A program made the translations under genes and the position numbers. 56,151 nucleotides of DNA, from contig JAGCXO010000005.1 of NCBI GenBank assembly GCA_017961285.1, positions 1-56,151 on the forward strand, written 5' to 3'. Position 1 is the first letter of the stretch; each line of letters opens with the position of its first letter. The notes under the pieces were generated by a model that saw nothing but the letters and a program-made list of their open reading frames with translations, did not search any database and was not told where the DNA came from. Below, one piece after another: positions 25,575-34,485 of this stretch. The stretch is from Alphaproteobacteria bacterium. GTDB lineage: Bacteria; Pseudomonadota; Alphaproteobacteria; RF32; CAG-239.

Positions 25575-26009
25575 ATGAAAAAATTTTTTCAAACTTTTAA
25601 GATTGAAAAAAACAAAGCCTCAATCATGAAATGGGGCACAATTGTCATTGTTGCTATCAGCCTTTGTTTTGGGTGGAAATACGCACTTGTCAGTTTGTTC
25701 TCTGTTATCCTTACTGCTTTATACAGCCTCCGCGCCTACAATGAAGGCTGCTTTGAAAATGTTACAGACGAACACGAACATATAGACGGCGGTTATCCCG
25801 AAGATGGATGGAAAAGACTGCAAAAGAACCTAAAAATCATTAGCATAATCTTGATAATTTTAGGTATATTTCTGACATTTTTCTATTCACTGACACCGAT
25901 ACAAAACGCTTGTATAAATACCAGTTTTGCCGGCACCGACTATTCCATTCCATATACCCTGTTATTTCCTTGTCTGATAGGCATAATTTTGTTCTTCATA
26001 CTTTCATAG
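25575..26009 (+). CDS. hypothetical membrane protein
   Basis: A 144-residue protein I do not recognise. It has hydrophobic segments near residues 19-50, 92-110 and 122-143 and a central hydrophilic stretch with HEHIDGGYPEDGWKRLQK. Start ATG 25575 has no clear ribosome binding site; the upstream region holds TTGACA at 25502 with TATAGC 15 bases later, a possible promoter. A strong terminator follows. Confidence 0.55.
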   Translation: MKKFFQTFKIEKNKASIMKWGTIVIVAISLCFGWKYALVSLFSVILTALYSLRAYNEGCFENVTDEHEHIDGGYPEDGWKRLQKNLKIISIILIILGIFLTFFYSLTPIQNACINTSFAGTDYSIPYTLLFPCLIGIILFFILS

Positions 26010-26013
26010 CAAC

Positions 26014-26046
26014 AAAAAAAAGCGGTGAAAAATCACCGCCTTTTTT
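26014..26046. terminator. bidirectional terminator
   Basis: A 7-bp GC-rich stem (26022-26028 with 26033-26039, GCGGTGA) with an AAAA loop, preceded by A8 and followed by T6. It lies between two convergent genes. Confidence 0.9.
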
Positions 26047-26064
26047 ATACCTTGATCAAGAAAA

Positions 26065-26784
26065 TTATTTCTTGGCTTCATTTATTTTGGCCTGAATTTC
26101 AGTCGCAACCGGAGCAACCATTTCACCATTCAAAACCACTGTCGGAACACCGGCAATTTGAACATTTCCGGCCAAAGTATTATTAGCTTCGAAAGCAGCA
26201 TTAACTTTATCAGCCTTCATATCTTTCTTCATTTGCTCAACATCAATGCCTGCTTTTCCGGCCAATTCATCAACCAAAGCCTCAGACAAAGGTTTTTGAA
26301 CAGTCATCAAAGCTGTATGCAATTCAACAAACTTTCCTTGTTCATTTGCAGCCAAAACGGCACGAGCAGCATATTCAGAGTGAGGAGAAACAAAAGCCAA
26401 AGGTCTATACAAAACCTTTACATCAGCATTTTCTGCAATAACTTTGTTCAACTCAGGGAACAATCTGCGGCAATATCCGCAAGCGTAATCATAGAACTCA
26501 ACCATAACAACTTTAGAGCTTGCATCGCCCTGAAGAGGAGCATTATTTGCGTTCAACTCAGCCTCATGTTGCTTAAACAAAGCTTTGAGCTGAGCTTCAG
26601 CTTCATCTCTGGCTTTTTGTTCATACGCCTGCAAAGCATTAATAACATACTCCGGATGCTCCTTCAAAACAGCCTCAATATTCACAGAATTTTCTGCCTT
26701 ATCTGCACAAGGAACATAAACCTTAATCAAAGCAAATGCAGCCATCAACAAAGCTACAACAGATATTAAAAGTGTTTTTTTCAT
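26065..26784 (-). CDS. periplasmic DsbA-family thiol-disulfide protein (Com1-like)
   Basis: A 239-residue exported thioredoxin-fold protein. An N-terminal hydrophobic helix (residues 3-24) serves as signal or anchor, then a helical region with EHPEYVINAL, then the thioredoxin domain with the active site CGYC (C102, C105) in FYDYACGYCRRLFPEL and the cis-proline loop AGVPTVVLNG. The order matches Com1/BdbD-type oxidoreductases of alphaproteobacteria, which oxidise or isomerise disulfides in the periplasm. ATG 26784 has an AAGGAA site; longer starts lack the signal-like N-terminus. Confidence 0.88.
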   Translation of the reverse strand: MKKTLLISVVALLMAAFALIKVYVPCADKAENSVNIEAVLKEHPEYVINALQAYEQKARDEAEAQLKALFKQHEAELNANNAPLQGDASSKVVMVEFYDYACGYCRRLFPELNKVIAENADVKVLYRPLAFVSPHSEYAARAVLAANEQGKFVELHTALMTVQKPLSEALVDELAGKAGIDVEQMKKDMKADKVNAAFEANNTLAGNVQIAGVPTVVLNGEMVAPVATEIQAKINEAKK

Positions 26785-26931
26785 AATAAATTCCTTACAA
26801 TTGTAATTAACGTTAACATTCAAGAATCTAATCAAATTTTCCAAACTTTACAAGCGGCAAAAAGAAATTTACACAAAAATCCAACATTTTTTAACTTTTA
26901 CAGAATACAATGCACAATACGGAGGTCAAAA

Positions 26932-27591
26932 ATGTTCAAAATAAAAATCTCACTTTTCTCAAAAACCAAAGCATTAGAAGAAAAAATTGATTCATTTCAC
27001 GACAAATTAATCGATTCTGCAAATTTGTTTGATAAAGCCATCAAAACTTTTTTGTTTTCATCTGATCGCGAAGAGCACGCCGCTGTCACCAAACAAAGCA
27101 AAAAAATAGAACATAATGCTGACGAACTGCGCCGAGATATAGAAAACCAACTATATGCACAAAATTTACTACCAAATCTGCAAGCCGACATTTTACAATT
27201 GGTTGAAAGCTTGGATAAAATCAACAATCACATTGATGAGGTAATTTATAAATTTTATGTTGAGCAACCGGAAATTTCCGAAAATTTCAAACCCAAACTG
27301 AAAGAATTGGGAAAGCAAGTCGCCGCTTGTTGCGAAAATATGGCCATTGCATCCCGAGCCTTTTTCAAAGACATAAGTATTGTCCGTGACTATACTCACA
27401 AAGTTTATTTAATGGAACAAGAATCAGACCGCACTTATAATGACTTAAAAAAAGCTATATTTGCCGCCAAAATGCCTCTGGCCAACAAACTCCAGCTTGA
27501 TATCTTGATTACCGAAATCGCTGAAATCGCTGATATTGCCGAAGATTGTGCCGATGAACTCCTGATATTCACTCTTAAGAGAGATATTTAA
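26932..27591 (+). CDS. DUF47 PhoU-like protein
   Basis: A 219-residue all-helical cytoplasmic protein of the DUF47/PhoU-like family, with the recurring pattern KKIEHNADELRRDIENQL (about 57-74) and EIAEIADIAEDCADELL near the end. Proteins of this family are paired with PiT transporters and are thought to regulate them or bind metal. It has a GGAGG site before ATG 26932, and its stop overlaps the PiT start by one base, so the two are translated together. Confidence 0.9.
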   Translation: MFKIKISLFSKTKALEEKIDSFHDKLIDSANLFDKAIKTFLFSSDREEHAAVTKQSKKIEHNADELRRDIENQLYAQNLLPNLQADILQLVESLDKINNHIDEVIYKFYVEQPEISENFKPKLKELGKQVAACCENMAIASRAFFKDISIVRDYTHKVYLMEQESDRTYNDLKKAIFAAKMPLANKLQLDILITEIAEIADIAEDCADELLIFTLKRDI

Positions 27592-28628
27592 TGTTAATTT
27601 TTTTACTATTCCTAAGCAGCGGACTTTTTTTGGGCTGGTCACTGGGAGCAAATGACGGAGCGACCACCTTCGGAACTGCTGTCGGCTCCAAAATGCTAAA
27701 ATTCAAAAATGCGGCTATCATCGCCTCTGTTTTCGTCATAATCGGCGCAGTTCTCGCAGGTAGCGGCGGCGCCTCAACTCTCAACACCCTCGGAAACATC
27801 AACACCAGCGCCGGAGCTTTTATCGTTGAACTTGCCGCCGCCTTAACCATATATCTGATGGTTCGCGGCAAAATTATCACTTCCACTTCACAAGCCATTG
27901 TCGGCGCCATCATCGGTTGGAACTTTTACAGCCTGAAATCAACCGATTACGGTCTTTTTTCCACCATCGCCTCCACTTGGATAATCTGTCCGATATTATC
28001 AGGCCTTTTTGCAATATCTATATATTACATCTTAAAATCAATCTTTAAAATAGCCCCTGTCTCGCTCCTCAAACAAGACGTTTACATCCGTCTCTGCCTA
28101 ATCGCATCCGGCGCTTTTTCGGCCTATGCTCTCGGTGCAAATAATATCGCCAACGTTATGGGGGTTTTTGTAAAAACCAACATACTTAACCCCTTGCCTT
28201 TGCCCATCGGAATAGAACTCAACTCAACACAAGTGCTGTTCTTAATCGGTGCCATTGCTATTGCCGTCGGCATATTCACATATTCGAAAAAAAATACCGA
28301 AACTGTCGGGCACGATATCATGCAAATAAGCCCTTTTGTTGCCTGGATTGTTGTCATTTCACAATCACTGGTATTATTCATTTTTGCCTCGCCGGCACTG
28401 CACAATTTTTTGCTCAACCACAACCTTCCTACCATACCTTTGGTTCCTGTCTCCAGCTCACAAGCCACCATCGGTGCCATCATGGGCATCGGCCTCATCA
28501 AAGGCGGCTATTGCATTAACTGGCGGCTTATTTTTCGTATGGCTTTGGGCTGGGTTGCCACCCCCATCATCAGCGGTCTGATTTGCTACATCTCACTTTT
28601 TGTATTGATGAATATTTTTGGAATATAA
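27591..28628 (+). CDS. pit: PiT-family low-affinity phosphate transporter
   Basis: A 345-residue inner-membrane transporter with about ten helices. The two PiT signature repeats are visible: GANDGATTFGTAVGS near residues 17-31 and ALGANNIANVMGVF near 179-192, and a SSQATIGAIMGIGLIKGG block in the second half. It imports phosphate, probably as a metal complex, with protons. It forms an operon with the DUF47 gene. Its stop codon abuts the stop codon of convergent rlmH with no bases between. Confidence 0.93.
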   Translation: MLIFLLFLSSGLFLGWSLGANDGATTFGTAVGSKMLKFKNAAIIASVFVIIGAVLAGSGGASTLNTLGNINTSAGAFIVELAAALTIYLMVRGKIITSTSQAIVGAIIGWNFYSLKSTDYGLFSTIASTWIICPILSGLFAISIYYILKSIFKIAPVSLLKQDVYIRLCLIASGAFSAYALGANNIANVMGVFVKTNILNPLPLPIGIELNSTQVLFLIGAIAIAVGIFTYSKKNTETVGHDIMQISPFVAWIVVISQSLVLFIFASPALHNFLLNHNLPTIPLVPVSSSQATIGAIMGIGLIKGGYCINWRLIFRMALGWVATPIISGLICYISLFVLMNIFGI

Positions 28629-29069
28629 TCACTCTCTATGATAAGGATGTCCTGCAATAATCGTCTGAACACGATAAACCTGTTCCAACAAAACCGCCCG
28701 CATCAACATATGCGGCAAAGTCAGCTTTCCGAAAGACAGCACCAAATCCGCCTTATCTCTTGTTGATTGCAAATGCCCGTCTGCACCACCGATCAAAAAA
28801 CATACTTCCGAGCAACCGTTCACCTGCCAATTTTCAAGTTTTGCCGCCAACTCCAAACTTTTAATATTAACTCCGCGCTCATCCAAAACTATTACTTTTG
28901 CCCCTTGCGGTATTGCCGCCTGCAAAAATTTTGCCTCATCTTCTTGGTTAGAATTGTCTGCTTCTTTAATCACAACCTCCCAACTCGAACGCTTGATATA
29001 TTCATCAATCAACATTCTTTCCGGCGAGTTTTTTTTACATTTTCCAATGGCAGCGACTATAACTCTCAT
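28629..29069 (-). CDS. rlmH: 23S rRNA pseudouridine-1915 N3-methyltransferase
   Basis: A 146-residue SPOUT methyltransferase at slightly under the usual length. The knot is visible as VIVLDERG (about 60-67), the SAM-binding CFLIGGADG (about 89-97), LSFGKLTLPHMLMRAVLLEQVYR and the C-terminal IIAGHPYHRE. It methylates pseudouridine 1915 in helix 69 of 23S rRNA on the assembled ribosome. In many alphaproteobacteria it sits next to rsfS; here an orphan gene separates them. Its 3' end meets the PiT gene end to end. Confidence 0.95.
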   Translation of the reverse strand: MRVIVAAIGKCKKNSPERMLIDEYIKRSSWEVVIKEADNSNQEDEAKFLQAAIPQGAKVIVLDERGVNIKSLELAAKLENWQVNGCSEVCFLIGGADGHLQSTRDKADLVLSFGKLTLPHMLMRAVLLEQVYRVQTIIAGHPYHRE

Positions 29070-29156
29070 CTCACTTCCTAAATTCTATTGCATTTTTAAA
29101 TTGTTATGCTATAAACATATCAATAAATTGATATTATCACCAAAATTATTATACTT

Positions 29157-29654
29157 ATGAAAAAAATAAAAGCAATTTTTGAAAAATGGTTTCATAAAAA
29201 AGAAACCAAAGTAACCACACTGGGTGAACTCCCGGACCTTATTGTTCACCCCTTCGATTTACTGAAAACGCTAGGGATTGCCCTAGCTCACAAGACAGGA
29301 AAACCTATCAAAATCAGTAGTGACGAACTTTTGCAATTTGCTTTGTATGACAAAAAAGACAATTTTGTTGGCACTTTCTTTTGTATTGAAAGAAAAAAAC
29401 GCTACTTTGGCAATATCATCGGAAGCGCTGACATTATTTCTTGCGGCAAAAAAGCATTTCGCTTTGAAGAGACCGACAAAATTATCTACCCTATGGGTAA
29501 CCGCATGGGCGTAAATTACACTTTGTCCGCGATTTTCAAAAGTCCCCACGTAATTCCGATAGCTTTCCTCAGAAAAGATGTCGTGGTTCGCAAGTTCCTC
29601 AAGGAAAACACCATCAATCAGGCGATTGACTATTGTCTTTCCTTTATGGATTAA
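29157..29654 (+). CDS. hypothetical cytoplasmic protein
   Basis: A 165-residue protein I do not recognise, without signal peptide or membrane segment. It has a basic N-terminus (KKIKAIFEKWFHKKE) and a mixed alpha-beta composition with CIERKKRYFGNIIG and YPMGNRMGVNYTLS. No ribosome binding site precedes ATG 29157; TTGATA at 29128 and TATACT at 29150 stand so close that transcription would begin near or inside the frame, so the start is uncertain. It interrupts the usual rlmH-rsfS neighbourhood on the opposite strand and ends in a strong terminator. Confidence 0.6.
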   Translation: MKKIKAIFEKWFHKKETKVTTLGELPDLIVHPFDLLKTLGIALAHKTGKPIKISSDELLQFALYDKKDNFVGTFFCIERKKRYFGNIIGSADIISCGKKAFRFEETDKIIYPMGNRMGVNYTLSAIFKSPHVIPIAFLRKDVVVRKFLKENTINQAIDYCLSFMD

Positions 29655-29697
29655 AAAAAAGCAGCTTTCTTTTCGAAGAAGGCTGCTTCATTTTTTT
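29653..29697. terminator. bidirectional terminator
   Basis: A 13-bp stem (29659-29671 with 29676-29688, one wobble) closed by a TTCG loop, preceded by A8 and followed by T7. It serves the orphan gene on the plus strand and rsfS on the minus strand. Confidence 0.92.
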
Positions 29698-29707
29698 ATT
29701 TCAAACA

Positions 29708-30049
29708 CTATTCTTCACGCATATTGGCAATGGCTTTCCACATTTTTTCCAAATTATAATACTCACGCACTTCCGGACGGAAAATATGCACAATCACATC
29801 ATAGGCATCTATCAAAACCCAATCGCCTTTTTCTTCGCCCTCGCTCACCGATTTATAGCCGGCGTTTTTAAGATTCTCTTGCACACGCTGAGCCAAAGAA
29901 ATTACATGACGGTCAGAAGTCCCCGATGCCACAACCATTTCATTGGCTATCGAAGTTTTGCCTCGCAAATCAATAACCGTAACATCTTCGGCCTTGCCGT
30001 CATCAAGCGAATTTTTGACAATATTCAAAATTTCATCTTCTTTTTTCAT
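29708..30049 (-). CDS. rsfS: ribosomal silencing factor RsfS
   Basis: A 113-residue member of the RsfS/Iojap family with the motifs AEDVTVIDLRGKTSIANEMV (about 20-39), SGTSDRHV, GDWVLIDAYDVIVHIF and YYNLEKMW. It binds uL14 of the large ribosomal subunit and blocks joining to the small subunit when nutrients are short. It follows obgE by 12 bases; the nadD gene that often lies between them is absent. Confidence 0.95.
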   Translation of the reverse strand: MKKEDEILNIVKNSLDDGKAEDVTVIDLRGKTSIANEMVVASGTSDRHVISLAQRVQENLKNAGYKSVSEGEEKGDWVLIDAYDVIVHIFRPEVREYYNLEKMWKAIANMREE

Positions 30050-30061
30050 ATCAACTCCCTC

Positions 30062-31120
<1,059 letters not shown>

Positions 31121-31131
31121 TCATCCTGCCA

Positions 31132-31159
31132 AAAACAAAGAAAGGGGGCTATGCCCCCT
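31132..31159 (-). terminator. partial terminator or attenuator after rpmA
   Basis: A 7-bp GC-rich stem (31143-31149 with 31153-31159, AGGGGGC) with a TAT loop, followed on the minus strand by an interrupted T-tract. It may lower transcription of obgE-rsfS relative to the ribosomal protein genes. Confidence 0.65.
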
Positions 31160-31180
31160 CGCCCTAAACTTTTGCTACAA

Positions 31181-31432
31181 TTATTCCGTAACAACAGAAA
31201 CAAAAGTCTTGTCGCCGGACTTTCTGAAAGCAACCTTACCTTCAACCAAAGCAAAAATGGTATGATCTTTACCCAGACCGACATTTTCACCCGGATGATA
31301 TTTTGTTCCGCGCTGACGAATAATGATATTTCCGGCTACAACAGACTGACCGCCGGACTTTTTCAAGCCCAAGCGACGGCCTTCGGTATCACGTCCGTTA
31401 TCGCTGCTACCACCTGACTTCTTATGTGCCAT
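31181..31432 (-). CDS. rpmA: 50S ribosomal protein L27
   Basis: An 83-residue bL27 with the canonical start [22 protein letters not shown] and [22 protein letters not shown]. Its N-terminal arm reaches the peptidyl-transferase centre. It follows rplU by 30 bases, the standard order in bacteria. Confidence 0.97.
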   Translation of the reverse strand: MAHKKSGGSSDNGRDTEGRRLGLKKSGGQSVVAGNIIIRQRGTKYHPGENVGLGKDHTIFALVEGKVAFRKSGDKTFVSVVTE

Positions 31433-31462
31433 AACTTAATCTCCTTTACCAAACTTCATTCA

Positions 31463-31768
31463 TTAAGCAATTTCAGCAATTTTCACAATAGTGATATTCT
31501 GTCTGTGGCCGTTCTTGCGACGATAGTTTTGTCTTCTTTTCTTTTTGAAAACAATAACTTTATCAGCCTTAGCCTGCTTAACAATAGTAGCCTTAACCGA
31601 TGCACCGGAAACCAACGGAGTTCCGACGACATCGCCTTTAGCCAACACTTCGCTGAAAACAACACTGCTACCTTCTTCGCCGGCAATTTTCTCAATTTTC
31701 AAAACATCACCGGTATTAACCTTATATTGTTTTCCGCCTGTTCTAATTATTGCGTACATTTCATTCAC
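31463..31768 (-). CDS. rplU: 50S ribosomal protein L21
   Basis: A 101-residue bL21 of normal length, beginning MNEMYAIIRTGGKQYKVNTGD and containing VIVFKKKRRQNYRRKNGHRQ, the basic 23S rRNA-binding region with the family signature. First gene of the rplU-rpmA-obgE-rsfS transcript. A GTG-containing AGGTGAA site precedes the start. Confidence 0.97.
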   Translation of the reverse strand: MNEMYAIIRTGGKQYKVNTGDVLKIEKIAGEEGSSVVFSEVLAKGDVVGTPLVSGASVKATIVKQAKADKVIVFKKKRRQNYRRKNGHRQNITIVKIAEIA

Positions 31769-31805
31769 CTAAATTATTTCGATTTTAACATAAAACGTTG
31801 CTTGC

Positions 31806-31833
31806 AATATACATAACTTTTTTTTGCTGTCAA
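31806..31833 (-). promoter_or_regulatory. promoter of rplU-rpmA-obgE operon
   Basis: On the minus strand, a perfect TTGACA (31833-31828) and TATATT (31811-31806) with a 16-base spacer, about 37 bases upstream of the rplU start. The best sigma-70 promoter visible in the window. Confidence 0.8.
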
Positions 31834-31852
31834 CTACATTTTCAATAAAAAA

Positions 31853-32362
31853 TTAACTATTTTTTCTCTTTAGCAAAAATCTATATAGTTCCGGACGCAT
31901 AAATCTGCCCTGCCAAACCCCGCGCTTATTGGCTTTTGCCTCTTTTTCCAAAGCCGCATACTTATCTCCCTCAGATCGATAAGCCAAGGCCCAACCGGCC
32001 TTGATCATCTCTTCATTCAAATTTTTGCCGTCTGCAAAACAAACGCTCAAACTGCGACCATACATATCGACCGATTCTTCCTTACAATCAACACTATGCG
32101 AAAAAACCAGTTCTTCCATATATTCTTTGGCCTTAATACCGCAATCATATTTCTGATGCTTTTTATTATAGCAAAACTGCTTATATTCCGGCGAGTCGAT
32201 TCCGACGAGTCTGATTCTCTTTCCATCAACTTCCAAACTATCACCGTCAACAACATATACATTTTCACCGGCACTAACCCAAGAAACATCCTTAAAGAAA
32301 AAATGCATCCCAAAAACAACCGCCAAAACCACTGCAACAAATTTCAATAACTTCATACCCAT
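31853..32362 (-). CDS. exported thermonuclease (SNase) family protein
   Basis: A 169-residue staphylococcal-nuclease-like protein with an N-terminal hydrophobic helix (residues 4-20) that exports or anchors it. The OB-fold shows VYVVDGDSLEVDGKRIRLVGIDSPE, with the arginine, aspartate and glutamate expected at the calcium-dependent active site, then MYGRSLSVCF holding the second catalytic arginine, and GRFMRPELYRF at the end. It probably degrades extracellular or periplasmic DNA or RNA. ATG 32362 follows GGAGG by 5 bases. Confidence 0.85.
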   Translation of the reverse strand: MGMKLLKFVAVVLAVVFGMHFFFKDVSWVSAGENVYVVDGDSLEVDGKRIRLVGIDSPEYKQFCYNKKHQKYDCGIKAKEYMEELVFSHSVDCKEESVDMYGRSLSVCFADGKNLNEEMIKAGWALAYRSEGDKYAALEKEAKANKRGVWQGRFMRPELYRFLLKRKNS

Positions 32363-32503
32363 GGCAACCTCCGCCGACAATATATCCCAACTGTAAAAAA
32401 TATGCAATTTAAATATTGTTTAATAAACCTAAAAAAAACTTTGTAGTTTAATATTTTTATCTTATTATTAGCTATAATTATAATTTTATAAAGGGTATAT
32501 GCC

Positions 32504-33367
32504 GTGTCTAAAATTAAAATTTTCGCATTGATTGTTTTGCCTCTTTTTGCAATATGCAGCTGCTCTTTTTGGGATCGCAGCCTGCAAGAAGTTTTGAACG
32601 ATCCTTTTGAAAGAGAAACTCCGCGCAACAACCGCCGGGTTCATATGGCTCCCCTGCAAATGCCGCGCAACATTGTTGTTTGCCGCAACAAACAATGCGC
32701 CCCGATAAAACTTTCAATGTCCAAGGAATATATCTACAACAGTTTGGTTCAAATGTTGCAGAACAACACCAACCAAAAAGCGCTGATTTGCGCCGCCGAA
32801 GCAAGTTCACATAACTGCTATGCCCACTACATATCCGCGCCGATTACTGTTGGCATAACTCCGGCATATGTTTATATCGATTCGGTAAAAATATCCGATG
32901 TCCAAATCGCCAAAGGTTCACGCTCGGTCAACCTGTTGCTGAATTATAATATTTCCTACAACGGCCAAACTCCTGATTGCACACCGAGCAAAACTATGTT
33001 CCTTGTCAAAAATTCCGAAAATATTGTCATGGAAGACAGCGGTTTCCAGTGCAAAATGACCACCATCGGAACAACTGCCGTCAAAAATCTGTTTTTGGTT
33101 GACTATATTGACTTGGATTACGGCTTTATCGGCGGATACTACTCTCTTGGCCTGTCCGGCCCGGCTTATGGCGGCGGTAGCGGCTATATGTTGTTGAGAT
33201 TGCCCGACACATCTTTCAGCCCGAAGGCAGTTCTTCCTTTGCCGCAAGAATACGATTCGAAGCCAAATTCACTGAAAGAAAAAATCAAAGAATACTTAAA
33301 TGGTCCAAAAGATAATACTACATCTTCTCAGGACAATGTAAAAGTATTTCCGATTGAGAGAAAATAA
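32504..33367 (+). CDS. hypothetical lipoprotein
   Basis: A 287-residue protein I do not recognise. Residues 1-20 form a lipoprotein signal (PLFAICSC, with C20 the likely lipidated cysteine). The mature part has scattered cysteines (CRNKQC, HNCYAHY, PDCTPSK, FQCK) that may form disulfides, and a glycine-rich stretch GGGSGYMLLRLP. The start is GTG 32504 with AAGGG 8 bases upstream; TATAAT copies at 32472 and 32478 may be the promoter's -10. A strong terminator follows. It probably sits in the envelope. Confidence 0.7.
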   Translation: MSKIKIFALIVLPLFAICSCSFWDRSLQEVLNDPFERETPRNNRRVHMAPLQMPRNIVVCRNKQCAPIKLSMSKEYIYNSLVQMLQNNTNQKALICAAEASSHNCYAHYISAPITVGITPAYVYIDSVKISDVQIAKGSRSVNLLLNYNISYNGQTPDCTPSKTMFLVKNSENIVMEDSGFQCKMTTIGTTAVKNLFLVDYIDLDYGFIGGYYSLGLSGPAYGGGSGYMLLRLPDTSFSPKAVLPLPQEYDSKPNSLKEKIKEYLNGPKDNTTSSQDNVKVFPIERK

Positions 33368-33387
33368 AAAAACAAAATAACAACCAC

Positions 33388-33418
33388 AAAAAAACTCCGC
33401 AATCCGTGGAGTTTTTTT
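33388..33418. terminator. bidirectional terminator
   Basis: A stem of up to 13 bp (33388-33400 with 33406-33418) with A7 on one side and T7 on the other, loop AATCC. It lies between the convergent lipoprotein and acidic-protein genes. Confidence 0.9.
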
Positions 33419-33449
33419 TAATAGTTAAGAACAAATCTAATAAACAATA

Positions 33450-34409
33450 CTATTCCGGCCTATACGTAAAATATCTCGGCAACTCATAAACCACAATTCG
33501 GTTAATATTCTCAAATTGCGTGCTCTTGCTGCCATAAACAATTTTTCCCGAATTATAAGGCATTTTTCCGTGACGTGTCTGATATATTTGCAAATCCTGC
33601 AAATTCATAAATATACCATTATCAAAAAACACATTCCACCCATATGGAGAAGCCACTTTCACATGTATCACCCTAATGGTTTTATCCGTATCCAAAAACT
33701 CCGGCATATTATCAACCGAAAGTTCATATGTCTTATCATCAAGCCTTCCGCTATACCAACGCAATATATCTTCAGATTTTTCCGATATCCCTTGCAATTT
33801 CAAATCTTTTTCCTCAATCACCAAAGGATTCATATGAATCATTGGCTGATGAGAGGCACTCTCCTCAATCTGCACATCTTCCACCGCCGCATTTTTCGAA
33901 CTCTCGACAATTTCTTCCGCCTCAACAACATCATCAACAACCGGCTCTTCCGGCTCAACAGGCACTTCTTCCACCGGCTCGGCAACAGAAACATCCTCCA
34001 CCGGCTCGGCAACAGAAACATCCTCCACCGGCTCGGCAACAGAAACATCCTCCACCGGCTCCAACTCTTCCTCAACAACGTTCTTAACCTGTTTTTCTTT
34101 AGCTTTAGAAACATTTTTATTAATCGGAGAAACTTTTCCACTTCTCGCCTCTTGAAAAGATTTTAAGGCAGAATCCAAATCTTCCAATTTAAAATCCTTA
34201 AAATCAGCTACAGGATCCATATCATCAGGTTCATCAATAAATTCTTCCTTTTTCTCTTCCACAACAGGAGAAAACTCAATAACCGGTTCGTCTTGCATAA
34301 AACTATCCAAATCCGAAACCTTAGAGTCTCCAAAATCTATTTTTGTATCCTCTTGTGTAGAGCCCAAAAGCTTATCAAAATCTATATCCTGCTCTTGCTT
34401 ATTATCCAT
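33450..34409 (-). CDS. acidic low-complexity protein with conserved C-terminal part
   Basis: A 319-residue protein I do not recognise. The first 190 or so residues are strongly acidic and rich in E, D, V and P, including three tandem copies of a nine-residue unit (EPVEDVSVA). The last 120 residues look folded, with RWYSGRLDDKTYELSV, SPYGWNVFFDNGIFMNL and YELPRYFTYRPE. No signal peptide or membrane helix. ATG 34409 follows GAGGAA; an upstream ATG at 34442 lacks one. It lies downstream of the EnvZ-type kinase and may share its transcript. Confidence 0.7.
   Translation of the reverse strand: MDNKQEQDIDFDKLLGSTQEDTKIDFGDSKVSDLDSFMQDEPVIEFSPVVEEKKEEFIDEPDDMDPVADFKDFKLEDLDSALKSFQEARSGKVSPINKNVSKAKEKQVKNVVEEELEPVEDVSVAEPVEDVSVAEPVEDVSVAEPVEEVPVEPEEPVVDDVVEAEEIVESSKNAAVEDVQIEESASHQPMIHMNPLVIEEKDLKLQGISEKSEDILRWYSGRLDDKTYELSVDNMPEFLDTDKTIRVIHVKVASPYGWNVFFDNGIFMNLQDLQIYQTRHGKMPYNSGKIVYGSKSTQFENINRIVVYELPRYFTYRPE
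33969..34062 (-). repeat. 27-bp in-frame tandem repeat
   Basis: Three full copies (33969-33995, 33996-34022, 34023-34049) and part of a fourth of a 27-bp unit, nearly identical, encoding the nine-residue unit EPVEDVSVA. Being a multiple of three, copy-number change would lengthen or shorten the protein without breaking the frame. Confidence 0.9.
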
Positions 34410-34485
34410 TTCAAATTCCTCAATCAAAAAAACATTTTTCAAAAAATATATTCACTAACGAAAAACATATTTTCTTATGTGAGTG

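Noticed and set aside
33516..34166. Plus-strand reading frame with HRLGNRNIL repeats opposite the acidic protein
   Set aside because: It is the complement of the 27-bp repeat; the minus-strand frame has a proper start site and a folded C-terminal part.
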